Source: DATATB01 sp036268995
Lineage (GTDB): Bacteria > Planctomycetota > Planctomycetia > Pirellulales > PNKZ01
DNA length: 20,709 bases
Direction: 5' to 3'
Assembly (NCBI GenBank): GCA_036268995.1
Contig: DATATB010000063.1
Span: 1 to 20,709, forward strand
Below, in pieces: positions 1 through 8,138 of the stretch. The notes beneath the pieces are model-generated. The model was not told the DNA's origin and made no database searches. It worked only from the letters and a program-made list of their open reading frames with translations. The translations under genes and the position numbers were made by a program. Each line of letters opens with the position of its first letter. Within the stretch, counting starts at the first letter, position 1.

Positions 1-2060
1 ATCTGGTTCACCCGCTGACGCTGCTCCGAAGTCAATTTCAGAGCCGCGACGACCTCAGGGCTTTTGAAGGCGAACGGCCCTCGTTGCTGCCAGGTGATCT
101 GGCGCAAGCGCTCGAGCTCGTGCGGGCTGAGCAAGCTGGTAATCTTGCGCTGCTGTGCTCGAAGCGCGTCGGCCAATTGCTGCTGACGCTGCCGGGGATC
201 GAACTGGTCTTTGACCTCAGACCACTTTCGGTCCAAGTCCAAGCCGGCCAACAGTGGCTCGATCCGCGTCCAGCGATCCTGGGTGATGCCCAAATCCTTC
301 TGCACGTCGGGGTTGTCGAGAAGCATCAGCGGGGCGTAGCCTTCGAGCACCGACAGGTCATCGATGATTTGGGCGACACGTCGGCGAGCGGCCTCGAGCT
401 CGGTGGCGGCAGCCGGATCGTCACGCCGCTGATCGAGGAAACTGTTGTAGTATTCCAGCGAAGTCTCGAGGAACTTTCGCCGCAGGTCGTACATGCCGGG
501 TTTGCCGGCCAACTCTTCTTCGCCTAGCTGGGTGAACGCGTCGACCGCTTGCCGGGCTTGCAGGAAACTTTTCTCCGCCGCTTCATGCTCTTGAATCTCG
601 CGCTGGTAAGCGGTCGCTGTCGCCCGATGTTCGCGAACGACGAGGATCGTGGCGGCCACGAGGCCCAAAAACAGCAGGCCGAGAAACGCCGAGGCCGCTT
701 GAACGATCGACTGATGACGCCGCGCCCATTTTTGAGCCAAGTCGATCAAGCGCGGCCGGCGGGCCAAAATCGGCCGATCGTCAAGAAACCGCTGCAAGTC
801 ATCCGCAAAGTCCTGCGCCCGGGCATAGCGATCGGCCGCGGTCTTGGCCGTGGCTTTAAGCACGATCGTTTCCAGATCCAGCGGAATGGCCGGATTGAGC
901 GTTCGCGGAGGGGTCGGATCGTCAGCGATGATTCGCTGCAGCAGGTCGTGGCGGCTGCTGTTGGCAAATACCGGTTCGAGCGTCAATAGCTCGTAGAGCG
1001 TCACGCCCAGCGAATAGATGTCCGTGCGATGGTTCAGCACGCCACGATCGCCGGCCGCTTGCTCAGGACTCATGTAGCGCAGCGTCCCGAGCAAGTCGCC
1101 GGTGCGGGTCAGCGTCATGTCGGCCTGAATCATGGCCAGGCCGAAGTCGGTCACCCAGATGTTGCCACGATGATCGACCAGCAGATTGGCCGGCTTGATG
1201 TCGCGGTGCACGATACCGAACTGGTGCGCGTGCTCAATCGCGCTGGCCGCCTGCCGGACGAGGCCGGCAACGGCACGAAAGTGGTCCGACCGCGTCGCGT
1301 CTTCGGCGGCGATCAAGGTCGAGCCGATCGGATCGGCCGGCTGGCTGGGAACCGAATGCGGCTCGGGGAAGGCAATCGTCGGTTCGGCGCCGCGCGACCC
1401 ACTTGCCGGACTGGGCCGAAGTTCGCCGCCAGTCGACATGGCTTGTGTCGGATCGTCGACGTCGGGCTTGCCGGCTTTGTGGCGCAGTTGCCGGATTAGC
1501 GTCGACAGCGGCTGCCCGTCGATCAATTGCATCGCGTAGAAATGGACGCCGCGGTCGATTCCCACCGCATACACCGGGACAATGTTCGTGTGGTGCAGTT
1601 GGGCTGCCGCTTGGGCCTCGTTTTTGAACCGCTGCAAATGCAGCGCGTCGAAGCCGGCGGCGAACGGCAGCACTTTGACCGCGACGCGGCGTCCCAGCGA
1701 CAATTGCTCTGCCTCGTAGACCACGCCCATTCCGCCCCGACCAATCTCACGGATCAACCGAAAATCGCCCAATGGCAACGATCGCTCGTCGTTTGGCCTC
1801 CAACTCGCGGCGGACCCGGCGCGCAGCTCCGCGGCCGCGTCGTGCACGTACTCCAGGCCGTCAAGGCATTGGCCAAGCTCGGAGGCGATGTCCGGGCAGC
1901 GGGCCAGGAATTCTTGCCGCGATGGATGATGGCCGGCCTCGAGCGCGGCCAGATATTGCTGCACGGCGTCGGCGATTCGCGGATCGTCGAAATTCAGGCC
2001 CGCCTGGACGCTCGAAGCCGCGTCGTGACCCGGCACCGGCTGATCAAAGTCGTTGTTCAT
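1..2060 (-). CDS. Transmembrane serine/threonine protein kinase (C-terminus beyond window)
   Basis: Translating the minus strand from the ATG at 2060 gives at least 686 residues with no stop before the window edge. Residues ~99-430 form a Hanks-type kinase domain: glycine loop GRGGMG (107-112), catalytic lysine in VAVK (K129), HRDIKPAN (D287, K289, N292), DFG (D305), and an SPEQ segment at 331-334. A ~60-residue Pro/Ser/Ala-rich insertion (about 200-260) separates the helix after the hinge from the HRD region. One hydrophobic segment (~454-475) should anchor the protein in the membrane. It is followed by a charged, helix-rich region of the type found in planctomycetal kinases. The ATG overlaps the TGA of the upstream sigma gene (ATGA), which implies translational coupling. 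The kinase would phosphorylate Ser/Thr on cytoplasmic partners; the coupled sigma factor is an obvious candidate, but that is inference. The end of the protein is not visible. Confidence 0.93.
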   Translation of the reverse strand, partial: MNNDFDQPVPGHDAASSVQAGLNFDDPRIADAVQQYLAALEAGHHPSRQEFLARCPDIASELGQCLDGLEYVHDAAAELRAGSAASWRPNDERSLPLGDFRLIREIGRGGMGVVYEAEQLSLGRRVAVKVLPFAAGFDALHLQRFKNEAQAAAQLHHTNIVPVYAVGIDRGVHFYAMQLIDGQPLSTLIRQLRHKAGKPDVDDPTQAMSTGGELRPSPASGSRGAEPTIAFPEPHSVPSQPADPIGSTLIAAEDATRSDHFRAVAGLVRQAASAIEHAHQFGIVHRDIKPANLLVDHRGNIWVTDFGLAMIQADMTLTRTGDLLGTLRYMSPEQAAGDRGVLNHRTDIYSLGVTLYELLTLEPVFANSSRHDLLQRIIADDPTPPRTLNPAIPLDLETIVLKATAKTAADRYARAQDFADDLQRFLDDRPILARRPRLIDLAQKWARRHQSIVQAASAFLGLLFLGLVAATILVVREHRATATAYQREIQEHEAAEKSFLQARQAVDAFTQLGEEELAGKPGMYDLRRKFLETSLEYYNSFLDQRRDDPAAATELEAARRRVAQIIDDLSVLEGYAPLMLLDNPDVQKDLGITQDRWTRIEPLLAGLDLDRKWSEVKDQFDPRQRQQQLADALRAQQRKITSLLSPHELERLRQITWQQRGPFAFKSPEVVAALKLTSEQRQRVNQ

Positions 2061-2668
2061 GTGCTCAATGTGACCAAGGCTTCACGCAATCGGGCCAGGG
2101 CCCGCACCCAAAGCTTCTGCACGCTGTCGACCGAACGGTCCATCTGGGCCGCAATTTCTGCAAAGCTCAGCCCCTCGAAATTGCGCAGGACGACCGTCTG
2201 CCGGTAGTCGGGCGGCAATTGAGCCAGGGCGTCGGCCAGCAGCACGCCCGACTCGCGGCGTGCGACCTGCTGGCTGGGCGAACTGCCACCGGCCAGCAGC
2301 CCGCGGTCGAGCACGCGCGACGTGTGATCCAACTCAGCGGCCAGCCCGCGTTCCAGGTTGGCGTCGCGCTGCCCGGTGCCCAAGTAACGTCGCACGTGGT
2401 TCGAGATGAGCGCGGCCAGGATGCTTCGCAACCAGGCGGCCAGTTCCCTCTCGGTTCGGCCGCGAAACTGTTCGAAGTGCCGATGGGCTTCGAGAAAGGC
2501 CTCTTGCACCAGGTCCGAGGCATCGGCCTTGCCGCGCAGCCGCCGGTTGACCTGCAAGCCGGCCAACAGCGAAAGATACTGCCGGTAGCGCGACAGCAAT
2601 TCGCCTAAGGCCGCTGCGTCGCCCGTCTTCGCCAGCCGAAGCAGTTCTGCCGGATCGACCGTACTCAT
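2057..2668 (-). CDS. ECF-type RNA polymerase sigma factor, coupled to the kinase
   Basis: This 203-residue protein has the two-domain layout of an ECF sigma factor. Region 2 lies at about residues 20-90 and includes the ASDLVQEAFLEAHRHFEQF stretch. Region 4 lies at about 145-195, with LPPDYRQTVVLRNFEGLSF followed by a helix-turn-helix (AEIAAQMDRSVDSVQKLWVRAL). The length is normal for the group. It directs RNA polymerase to a dedicated promoter set. The gene is the first of a two-gene minus-strand operon, and its TGA overlaps the kinase ATG by 4 nt. A sigma gene next to a Hanks kinase is a recurrent planctomycete arrangement, so the kinase may control this sigma factor. No anti-sigma gene is visible. 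The ATG at 2668 is the only good start; the GGAG upstream sits about 15 nt away, which is loose. Confidence 0.93.
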   Translation of the reverse strand: MSTVDPAELLRLAKTGDAAALGELLSRYRQYLSLLAGLQVNRRLRGKADASDLVQEAFLEAHRHFEQFRGRTERELAAWLRSILAALISNHVRRYLGTGQRDANLERGLAAELDHTSRVLDRGLLAGGSSPSQQVARRESGVLLADALAQLPPDYRQTVVLRNFEGLSFAEIAAQMDRSVDSVQKLWVRALARLREALVTLST

Positions 2669-2916
2669 GCGTTAATGTTTCAACTCCGCCCTGCCGGGAA
2701 CTCTCGAATCTCCACTCAAGGCCCACGTCGGCCGGCGCACGTGGGCACCCATGCAATTAGTCACGCTGGGGCCGACAGATCCGCCGCCATGCCCTCGCTA
2801 GCAAGTTCCGGTCCCGATTTTCTTGGAAGGTGGCGGATCTGCCAGGACATGCGTGACCTTTTAACTAGGGGAAAACACTAGCACGCCACCTATCGGGACC
2901 TGGAAATAGCCCTGGA

Positions 2917-3519
2917 ATGAATGCGAGCGCAATTGACAGCACCATTATAGATGCTCTGAACCGTGGCGACCTGCCCGCCATTGAAAAGGTTTTTCTCGCT
3001 TACGAGCCGCTTTTGCGGATGGTCATCCGGCGGCGGATGTCGGCCGCTTTGCGCGCGAAATTCGACTCGGTCGACGTGGTGCAATCCGTTTGGACCGACC
3101 TGTGGGAAGGGTTCCGGCAGGGGCGCTGGATTTTCCAAAGCCCGGAGCAATTGCGGGCGTTTCTGGTCAAAGCCACGGTCAACCGCCTGACCGATCGGGT
3201 TCGGCATTTGCGACGATGCATGGCCACTGAAGAGCGCTTATCGCGATTGGATCTCGACTGCCTGGCCGCGGCTTCGGCAACCCCCAGCGAAATGGTGCAG
3301 GCCGGCGACGTTTGGAAACAACTGCGCACCCATTGCCCGGCCGAGCACGGCCCGCTGTTGGAACTGAAGCGCCAGGGGCTGTCGATCGTCGAGATTGCCG
3401 CTCGAGTGGGTTTGCACGAGAGCAGCGTACGCCGCATTCTCGGTCAGTTGCGCCGCCGCTTTCAACGGTCGCGCAACCAGCTGACGCTGCCGACGCAGCA
3501 AGCCGACAGTGACAGCTAA
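2917..3519 (+). CDS. ECF-type RNA polymerase sigma factor (second, divergent)
   Basis: This 200-residue protein is distinct from its divergent neighbour. Region 2 spans about residues 20-100, with KFDSVDVVQSVWTDLWEGF in the core-binding helix and QLRAFLVKATVNRL in the promoter-contact part. Region 4 spans about 135-190, with LKRQGLSIVEIAARVGLHES and SVRRILGQLRRRF as the helix-turn-helix. The VVQSVW variant in region 2.2 is typical of the planctomycetal ECF groups. The gene faces away from the sigma/kinase operon across a 248-nt intergenic region that should hold both promoters; I could not pick out clear -35/-10 boxes there. It stands 247 nt upstream of the repeat-protein gene. It could control the exported-protein genes downstream, but no sequence evidence links them. 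Confidence 0.92.
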   Translation: MNASAIDSTIIDALNRGDLPAIEKVFLAYEPLLRMVIRRRMSAALRAKFDSVDVVQSVWTDLWEGFRQGRWIFQSPEQLRAFLVKATVNRLTDRVRHLRRCMATEERLSRLDLDCLAAASATPSEMVQAGDVWKQLRTHCPAEHGPLLELKRQGLSIVEIAARVGLHESSVRRILGQLRRRFQRSRNQLTLPTQQADSDS

Positions 3520-3766
3520 CGGCTTCGAAAAATCAAAAGATCTTGTGCGCGGTTTTGCCCGCCACCCACGTTTAGTCTTCTGTCGGCCGGATTCACGGCC
3601 GTTCACTTGGCCACTCGGCCCGCGAAAGCCCGCGCCAGGCGGCGCAAGTGGGTGAAATCTGCTTGTCGATCAATCTCCCGGTTCCGGGAAAAGACCTTCG
3701 GCCGGCATCGGGAGCGGTCGAAGCGCCGAATCATTTCGATCCCCTCCAGACGGAGCAAGGCAACCT

Positions 3767-5056
3767 ATGGCAAGGCGCTATCGCAGGCTAGCGTGCTATC
3801 AATTCGGCGGCTTCGAGCAACTCGAAAGCCGAACGCTTTTTTCAGGACAAACCATTGCTGCCGGAGCGCTTTCGCCGCCGACTCTCATCGGCCCCGCGCT
3901 GGCCGGGCTGAATGCCGCCCCGCAGCATGCCCAGGGCGGCATGCAAGGCAATTCCGACGTCACCACGCTCTCGGCGACGCTCTCAGGCTCGGGCGAAACG
4001 GCGACCGTCACGTACCAGACCGGCACCGTGCTGGGCGTCTCCGACACGCAGCTGACCGTGGCCGTCACCGGCTCGGCCGCCGACAGCTCGCTCAGTGTGT
4101 CCATTGCCGGCACGGTGGTCGGCACCGTCGCGACGAACGATTCCGGCGCGGGCACACTCGTGCTGTCGAGCAATCCGCAAAGTCGGCAGCAGTCGCTGCC
4201 AAGCGACTTTCCCACCAGCATCGCGTCGGGCGCTGCCCTCAGCGTCGGGTCTTTGAGCGGCACGCTCGCCTCGTCCAACTCGTCGTCGCAGGCGACACTG
4301 CTCTCGGCCAGTCTCACGGATTCGAGTAATTCGAGTGCCGGCGGCACCGTCACATACCAATCCTCGACGGTCAACGGCACTATTCAAACCGTGCTCACCG
4401 TTGTCCTCAGCGGGGAAACGGCCGACACGACTTATAGCGTCTCGATCGGCGGAACGGTTGTCGGACAGGTGACGACCAACAGCAGCGGGGCGGGCTCTCT
4501 GGTTCTATCCAGCAATCCCAAAGGGTTGGAGCAGCCCCTGCCGTCGGGTTTTCCCTCGAGCGTAGCCTCTGGCACCGCGGTGACGGTCGGACCGCTGAGC
4601 GGCACTTTCGCCGTTTCTACGCAGACGGCGCCGACGGTTTACACTGCCCAGTTGGGCACCAGTGGCAGCGAAACGGCCATGGTCGTCTACGAAACCGGCA
4701 CCGTCCACGGAGTGAGCGAAACATTTTTCTCGGTGGTTCTCAAAGGCGCGGCGGACGACGCGACCATTAGCGTCTCGATCGGCGGGACTGTCGTCGGCAC
4801 GATCACGACCAACGCCAAGGGCTTCGGCACGTTGGTCTTGTCGAGCGGTGCGAAGAGCACGCAACATTCGCTGCCGTCCGACTTCCCGACTGGCATCACG
4901 GCCGGCACGGCAATCACGGTCGACACGCTCAGCGGCACGCTGGCCGTGCCCAGCTCGACGTCGCCGTCCGGTGGGTGCCCGGCCGGACAGGGTCCGATCA
5001 GCAATGGCATTGCCCAGACGGCGGTATCGATCGTGAGGAGTCTGATCCGGCGTTAA
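3767..5056 (+). CDS. Exported-type protein with three ~110-residue repeats and a LEPR-XLL-like N-terminus
   Basis: This 429-residue protein starts with a basic stretch (MARRYRRL) and then FEQLESRTLFSG (residues 16-27), a variant of the LEPR-XLL motif found at the N-terminus of many planctomycetal surface proteins. Three tandem repeats follow at about residues 68-170, 178-282 and 291-393. Each carries the phrases SVSI(A/G)GTVVG, then (T/A)TN..G.G(T/S)LVLSS, a (S/P)LPS(D/G)FP segment, and a closing LSGT(L/F)A. The composition is Ser/Thr/Gly/Val-rich and beta-strand-like, suggesting a secreted or cell-surface structural or adhesive role. No catalytic motif is seen. I do not recognise the repeat family. 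The ATG at 3767 is preceded by GGAG (3752-3755) and AAGG (3757-3760). The basic C-terminus (SIVRSLIRR) is unusual for a secreted protein. Confidence 0.85.
   Translation: MARRYRRLACYQFGGFEQLESRTLFSGQTIAAGALSPPTLIGPALAGLNAAPQHAQGGMQGNSDVTTLSATLSGSGETATVTYQTGTVLGVSDTQLTVAVTGSAADSSLSVSIAGTVVGTVATNDSGAGTLVLSSNPQSRQQSLPSDFPTSIASGAALSVGSLSGTLASSNSSSQATLLSASLTDSSNSSAGGTVTYQSSTVNGTIQTVLTVVLSGETADTTYSVSIGGTVVGQVTTNSSGAGSLVLSSNPKGLEQPLPSGFPSSVASGTAVTVGPLSGTFAVSTQTAPTVYTAQLGTSGSETAMVVYETGTVHGVSETFFSVVLKGAADDATISVSIGGTVVGTITTNAKGFGTLVLSSGAKSTQHSLPSDFPTGITAGTAITVDTLSGTLAVPSSTSPSGGCPAGQGPISNGIAQTAVSIVRSLIRR
3968..4945 (+). repeat. Three tandem ~330-bp coding repeats
   Basis: These are the three in-frame repeats of the 429-residue protein, about 110-112 residues apart. 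The protein copies share SVSI.GTVVG and LVLSS blocks, but they are diverged, so they are old duplications rather than a recent slippage product. Confidence 0.8.
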
Positions 5057-5106
5057 GCGGCGCCATTCGGCGGAGTCTTCCGCCATGCACGGGAGCAGTT
5101 CGAAGC

Positions 5107-5168
5107 GGGGGGACGCCGGCAGGATCGTTCCAGTTGGGTGGCCCGGCGTCCTCCCCATTTGTTTGTCC
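5107..5168 (+). terminator. Candidate intrinsic terminator after the three-repeat protein gene
   Basis: GGACGCCGG (5111-5119) pairs perfectly with CCGGCGTCC (5143-5151). The stem extends through GGGG (5107-5110) and CCCC (5153-5156) across one bulged base, with a ~23-nt loop. The 3' side runs into a T-rich stretch (ATTTGTTTGTCCAATTTT). It lies about 50 nt after the stop codon, the right place for a terminator. The T tract is interrupted, so this is a good hairpin but not a textbook terminator. Confidence 0.55.
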
Positions 5169-5295
5169 AATTTTCCAAAAAAAGGCGGCGGACTGTTGGG
5201 TCTTGCAGTGACTTGAAAGATAAAGCCTGGATAGCATGGCCTGCTAGACTGGCAGATCACTCGAACCTGTGTCACCCCTGAGATCGAAGCAATCT

Positions 5296-5985
5296 ATGAA
5301 GTCAACTGGTCGACCGATCACTCGCCGACGACTGCTTCATGGCTGCCTGGCAGCCGGAGCGGTGTGCGCGCTTGGCACGCGTGCCTTCGGGGCGGAAGAA
5401 CTCATCGGCACGCCGCTGCTGACCGAAGGGCCGTTTTATCCCAGCCAGTTGCCCTTGGACACCGACAACGACCTGGTGGTCGTCAGCGATGGGCGGACCC
5501 GCGCCGTGGGCGAAATCACGCATCTCAGCGGTCGGATCCTCAGCGCGTCCGGCGAGCCGATGCGCAACACCCTGGTCGAGATCTGGCAAGTCGACGGCAA
5601 CGGCGCCTATCTGCATCCCGGCAGCGCCAACGCGGACCGGCGTGATGCCAACTTCCAGGGCTATGGGCGATTCGAGACCGATTCGCGCGGCCGCTATCGG
5701 TTCCGTACGGTCAAGCCGGTTCCCTATCCGGGCCGGCCCGCGCCGCATATTCATTTTGCGATCAGCCGCAACGGCCGCCGAATTTATACGACCCAGATGT
5801 TCGTCAACGGCCATCCCGGGAATCGGCGAGACGGCATTTTCGAGGAAATTGAAGACCCGCTGGCGCGCGAAACCGTGCTTGTCGATTTCAAGCCGCTCGA
5901 TGGTTCGGAGGCCCGTGAGCTTGCGGCCGAGTTCGAGATCGTGCTTGGCTTCACGCCGCCCGATCTGCATCACACGAAAGATTAA
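5296..5985 (+). CDS. Tat-exported intradiol ring-cleavage dioxygenase (protocatechuate 3,4-dioxygenase-like)
   Basis: From the ATG at 5296 the protein is 229 residues. The N-terminus holds a twin-arginine-type signal (RRRLLHGCLAAGAVCALGTRAFGA, about residues 10-33), so a folded metalloenzyme is probably exported. The core matches intradiol dioxygenases: TEGPFYP near 43-49, WQVDGNGAYLHPG, GRFETDSRGRYRFRTVKPVPYP and PHIHF. The four expected non-haem Fe(III) ligands are all present: Y105, Y144, H151 and H153. The family uses O2 to split catechol-type rings between the two hydroxyls, which would suit breakdown of aromatic material outside the cytoplasm. The real substrate cannot be read from the sequence. 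A GTG at 5269 in the same frame adds 9 residues; I prefer the ATG because it puts the twin-arginine segment at the usual position. The EF-hand gene follows 46 nt later and is likely cotranscribed. Confidence 0.92.
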   Translation: MKSTGRPITRRRLLHGCLAAGAVCALGTRAFGAEELIGTPLLTEGPFYPSQLPLDTDNDLVVVSDGRTRAVGEITHLSGRILSASGEPMRNTLVEIWQVDGNGAYLHPGSANADRRDANFQGYGRFETDSRGRYRFRTVKPVPYPGRPAPHIHFAISRNGRRIYTTQMFVNGHPGNRRDGIFEEIEDPLARETVLVDFKPLDGSEARELAAEFEIVLGFTPPDLHHTKD

Positions 5986-6031
5986 CTTCGCCCGCGGCCA
6001 ACGCCGGGCGCATGACGAGGACGACATTTCC

Positions 6032-6547
6032 ATGCGATACACGCTTCCGCTGTTGCTATTGGCCGTGCTGACTTTAATCGTCGATTGGCCGGCCGGAGGG
6101 CAGTCGCCACAGCGCGGCCGAACGGACCAGCCGAATTCCGAGCCGGGGCGTTTTCGTCCGCCTTCCCCGCCGCTGATGCAAGCCCTGGACACCAACCGCG
6201 ACGGCCAGTTATCGGCCGATGAGATCAAAAACTCGCCGAAGAACTTGATGTCGCTCGACACCAACTCGGACGGCATGCTTTCGGCCGACGAGGTCCGCCC
6301 GCGCTTCGGCGGCGGCCCGCCGGGGTTCGGTCCGCCAAATGGTCCCAGGTCACGCCCGGCACTGTCGCCCGAGAAGGTCGTCGAGCGCTGGATGACGCTC
6401 GATAAAAACCGCGACGGACAATTGAGCGAGGCGGAAATCCCTCAGCGGATGCACGGACTCGTGACGCGAGCTGACGCGGACCACGACGGCATCCTCACGC
6501 GCGAAGAGCTTCTGAAAGATGCGCGCGACGATGCGGGCGGTCGTTGA
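6032..6547 (+). CDS. Secreted protein with four EF-hand calcium-binding loops
   Basis: The product is 171 residues. Residues 1-23 are a signal peptide (MRYTLPLLLLAVLTLIVDWPAGG). Four canonical 12-residue EF loops follow: DTNRDGQLSADE (53-64), DTNSDGMLSADE (76-87), DKNRDGQLSEAE (124-135) and DADHDGILTREE (148-159). Each has Asp at 1, 3 and 5, or Asp/Asn equivalents, Gly at 6 and Glu at 12. The two pairs are separated by a Gly/Pro-rich linker (about 91-112). Calcium binding outside the cytoplasm is the likely property; the cellular role is unknown. The frame is open further upstream, but the ATG at 6032 starts exactly at the signal peptide. A GAGG lies about 13 nt upstream. The close spacing to the dioxygenase gene suggests one transcript. 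Confidence 0.88.
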   Translation: MRYTLPLLLLAVLTLIVDWPAGGQSPQRGRTDQPNSEPGRFRPPSPPLMQALDTNRDGQLSADEIKNSPKNLMSLDTNSDGMLSADEVRPRFGGGPPGFGPPNGPRSRPALSPEKVVERWMTLDKNRDGQLSEAEIPQRMHGLVTRADADHDGILTREELLKDARDDAGGR

Positions 6548-6604
6548 TTGATTACCGGCCGGCGAATGCGGTGTTGTGCCGGCCGCAGCGAGACGTCGCT
6601 CGTC

Positions 6605-6622
6605 TTCCGAAAGATTTCGGAA
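6605..6622. repeat. Perfect palindrome (8-bp arms, 2-bp centre)
   Basis: TTCCGAAA (6605-6612) and TTTCGGAA (6615-6622) are exact reverse complements around GA. It lies 58 nt after the EF-hand stop and about 210 nt before the LRR gene. An A-run follows on the plus strand, so it is not a plus-strand terminator. A protein-binding dyad is possible. Confidence 0.5.
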
Positions 6623-6780
6623 AAAATCTTCGCCGCCCCGAGTGCCTCGATTGCGTTTGTTCAATTCTAATACGAAGGGAAATAACCGCGCCCGACTCTA
6701 TCGAAGCTCCAGGTGCCACGACGCCGGCTCCGGTGTAAACAAACGGTGTAAATCCTTTCGCTCGCTGGATTCGTTTGGCC

Positions 6781-6786
6781 TATAAT
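6781..6786 (+). promoter_or_regulatory. Candidate -10 box of the LRR gene
   Basis: An exact TATAAT stands out in GC-rich sequence 48 nt upstream of the preferred LRR start. No good -35 hexamer is visible at 16-18 nt; the best is TTCGCT at 6757-6762. The likely leader is about 40 nt and includes the GGGAG ribosome-binding site. Confidence 0.45.
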
Positions 6787-6834
6787 CAGCCCCAGAATTG
6801 TGCGGTCCTGATAGGCTTACACGGGAGCACTTCC

Positions 6835-8130
6835 ATGCGATCGACGATCCCACTCACGTTGCGACGTACGGCGCTGCTGGCAGGTTTGTTGCTGCTCGTG
6901 CCGGCGAATGTCGGCCGGGGCGAGGATCCCGCTCTGCGGCAACAGAAGAAGGCCTACGACGGCGCGCTGGCCACGCTTGCCAACACGCCCGACAATCGAG
7001 CTGCTCATCAGGTCGTCGGGCGCTACTTATGCCTGGTCGAAGAAGATTGGAAAAAAGGCCTGGAGCACCTGGCGGCCGGTCCCGACGGCAAGCTCAAAGA
7101 ACTCGCGGCCAAGAGCCTTCAGGCTGGCGGCGATGCGGCCGGACTCGCGACCCTGGCCCACGACTGGTCCAGCGCGGCTGACAAGGCCAAGGCGAAAGAT
7201 CAAGCGTTGTTGCGGGCCGGCGCGGCGCACTTGTACTCCGAGGCGATCCCGCGATTGAACGGGCAGGAAAAAGCGCTCGCCGAGAAACGGCTGGCCGAGG
7301 TGAAGGAGAAGCTCGCGGCACGCCCTGGCAATCGCGAAAAGGTCGCGGCGGCGGTCCGTCCGCGCGCCGGCCGAACCATGCGCACCGGCCCCGCTCCGAA
7401 CCAGCTCGAAATCGAGCGGGCGATGGCCCAGCGCGTCATCTCGCTGGGGGGCAAAGTGCAGGTTTATCAGCCGGGCCAGCTGCCGTCGGCTGAAATTGAC
7501 GATGCGGCTTCTCTGCCCGCCGCGCCGTTTCTGCTGTATGGCATCGACCTGACGAATTGCTCCAACGTTGTCGACAAGGACCTGGAAGGCCTGGAAGCAT
7601 TATCCGGCCTGATCGAGTTGCAACTCTCGCGCACGAAGATCACGGACACGGTGATGCCGGCGGTTGCCAATTCGCGCAAGCTCGAGCGCCTCTTGCTGGA
7701 CGCCACTGCTGTTACGGACGCCGGCGCCGCAAGCCTTCGCGGCCTCATCGCGATGCGGAGCCTGAGCCTGCACAATACCAAGATCAGCGATGCCGCCCTG
7801 GCAAATCTGGTCGGGATGCAGCAGTTGGCCAGGTTCGCCGTGAATCAAACCAAAGTTACGGATGCCGGCGTTCAGTCCATTGCCGCACTTCGGGCCCTAC
7901 GAACGCTCAACCTGAGCAACACGGACATTACGGATGCCGGACTGCCCCAGCTCGCTCGGCTGCCGCTGGTGAACTTGCATCTGGAAAAAACCAAGATCGA
8001 CGATCAAGGCGTCCAGTTTCTCGCATCGATGTCGAACCTGGGCACGCTCGATCTCACCGGCACGGCCGTCAGCCAGCAGGGCCTGCTCACGTTGCGCGCG
8101 CGGCTGCCGGGATGCCAGATTACCCAGTGA
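6835..8130 (+). CDS. Secreted leucine-rich repeat protein
   Basis: The 431-residue product begins with a signal peptide (residues 1 to ~28, RRTALLAGLLLLVPANVGRG). An Ala/Lys-rich helical region follows to about residue 190. The C-terminal half has at least seven LRR units of ~24 residues from about residue 245, with phrases such as LIELQLSRTKITD, LERLLLDATAVTDAGAASL, LRTLNLSNTDITDAGL and LGTLDLTGTAVSQQGL. The T.ITDAGL pattern matches the short LRR type widespread in planctomycete exported proteins. LRR surfaces bind other proteins, so an extracytoplasmic binding role is likely; no partner can be named. I chose the ATG at 6835 over the in-frame upstream start at 6775 because GGGAG lies about 8 nt before it and the signal peptide starts there. 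The upstream option would also overlap the TATAAT box. Confidence 0.88.
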   Translation: MRSTIPLTLRRTALLAGLLLLVPANVGRGEDPALRQQKKAYDGALATLANTPDNRAAHQVVGRYLCLVEEDWKKGLEHLAAGPDGKLKELAAKSLQAGGDAAGLATLAHDWSSAADKAKAKDQALLRAGAAHLYSEAIPRLNGQEKALAEKRLAEVKEKLAARPGNREKVAAAVRPRAGRTMRTGPAPNQLEIERAMAQRVISLGGKVQVYQPGQLPSAEIDDAASLPAAPFLLYGIDLTNCSNVVDKDLEGLEALSGLIELQLSRTKITDTVMPAVANSRKLERLLLDATAVTDAGAASLRGLIAMRSLSLHNTKISDAALANLVGMQQLARFAVNQTKVTDAGVQSIAALRALRTLNLSNTDITDAGLPQLARLPLVNLHLEKTKIDDQGVQFLASMSNLGTLDLTGTAVSQQGLLTLRARLPGCQITQ

Positions 8131-8138
8131 AACCCGCA

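Noticed and set aside
84..2608. Several plus-strand open frames of 110-280 residues opposite the kinase and sigma genes.
   Set aside because: They are antisense shadows; the minus-strand frame has unmistakable kinase and sigma motifs.
5213..5252. GCTAGACTG before the dioxygenase gene, similar to the GCTATACTG boxes, with TTGAAA upstream.
   Set aside because: The TTGAAA lies about 26 nt from TAGACT, too far for a sigma-70 pair, and the box itself has a mismatch in the core.
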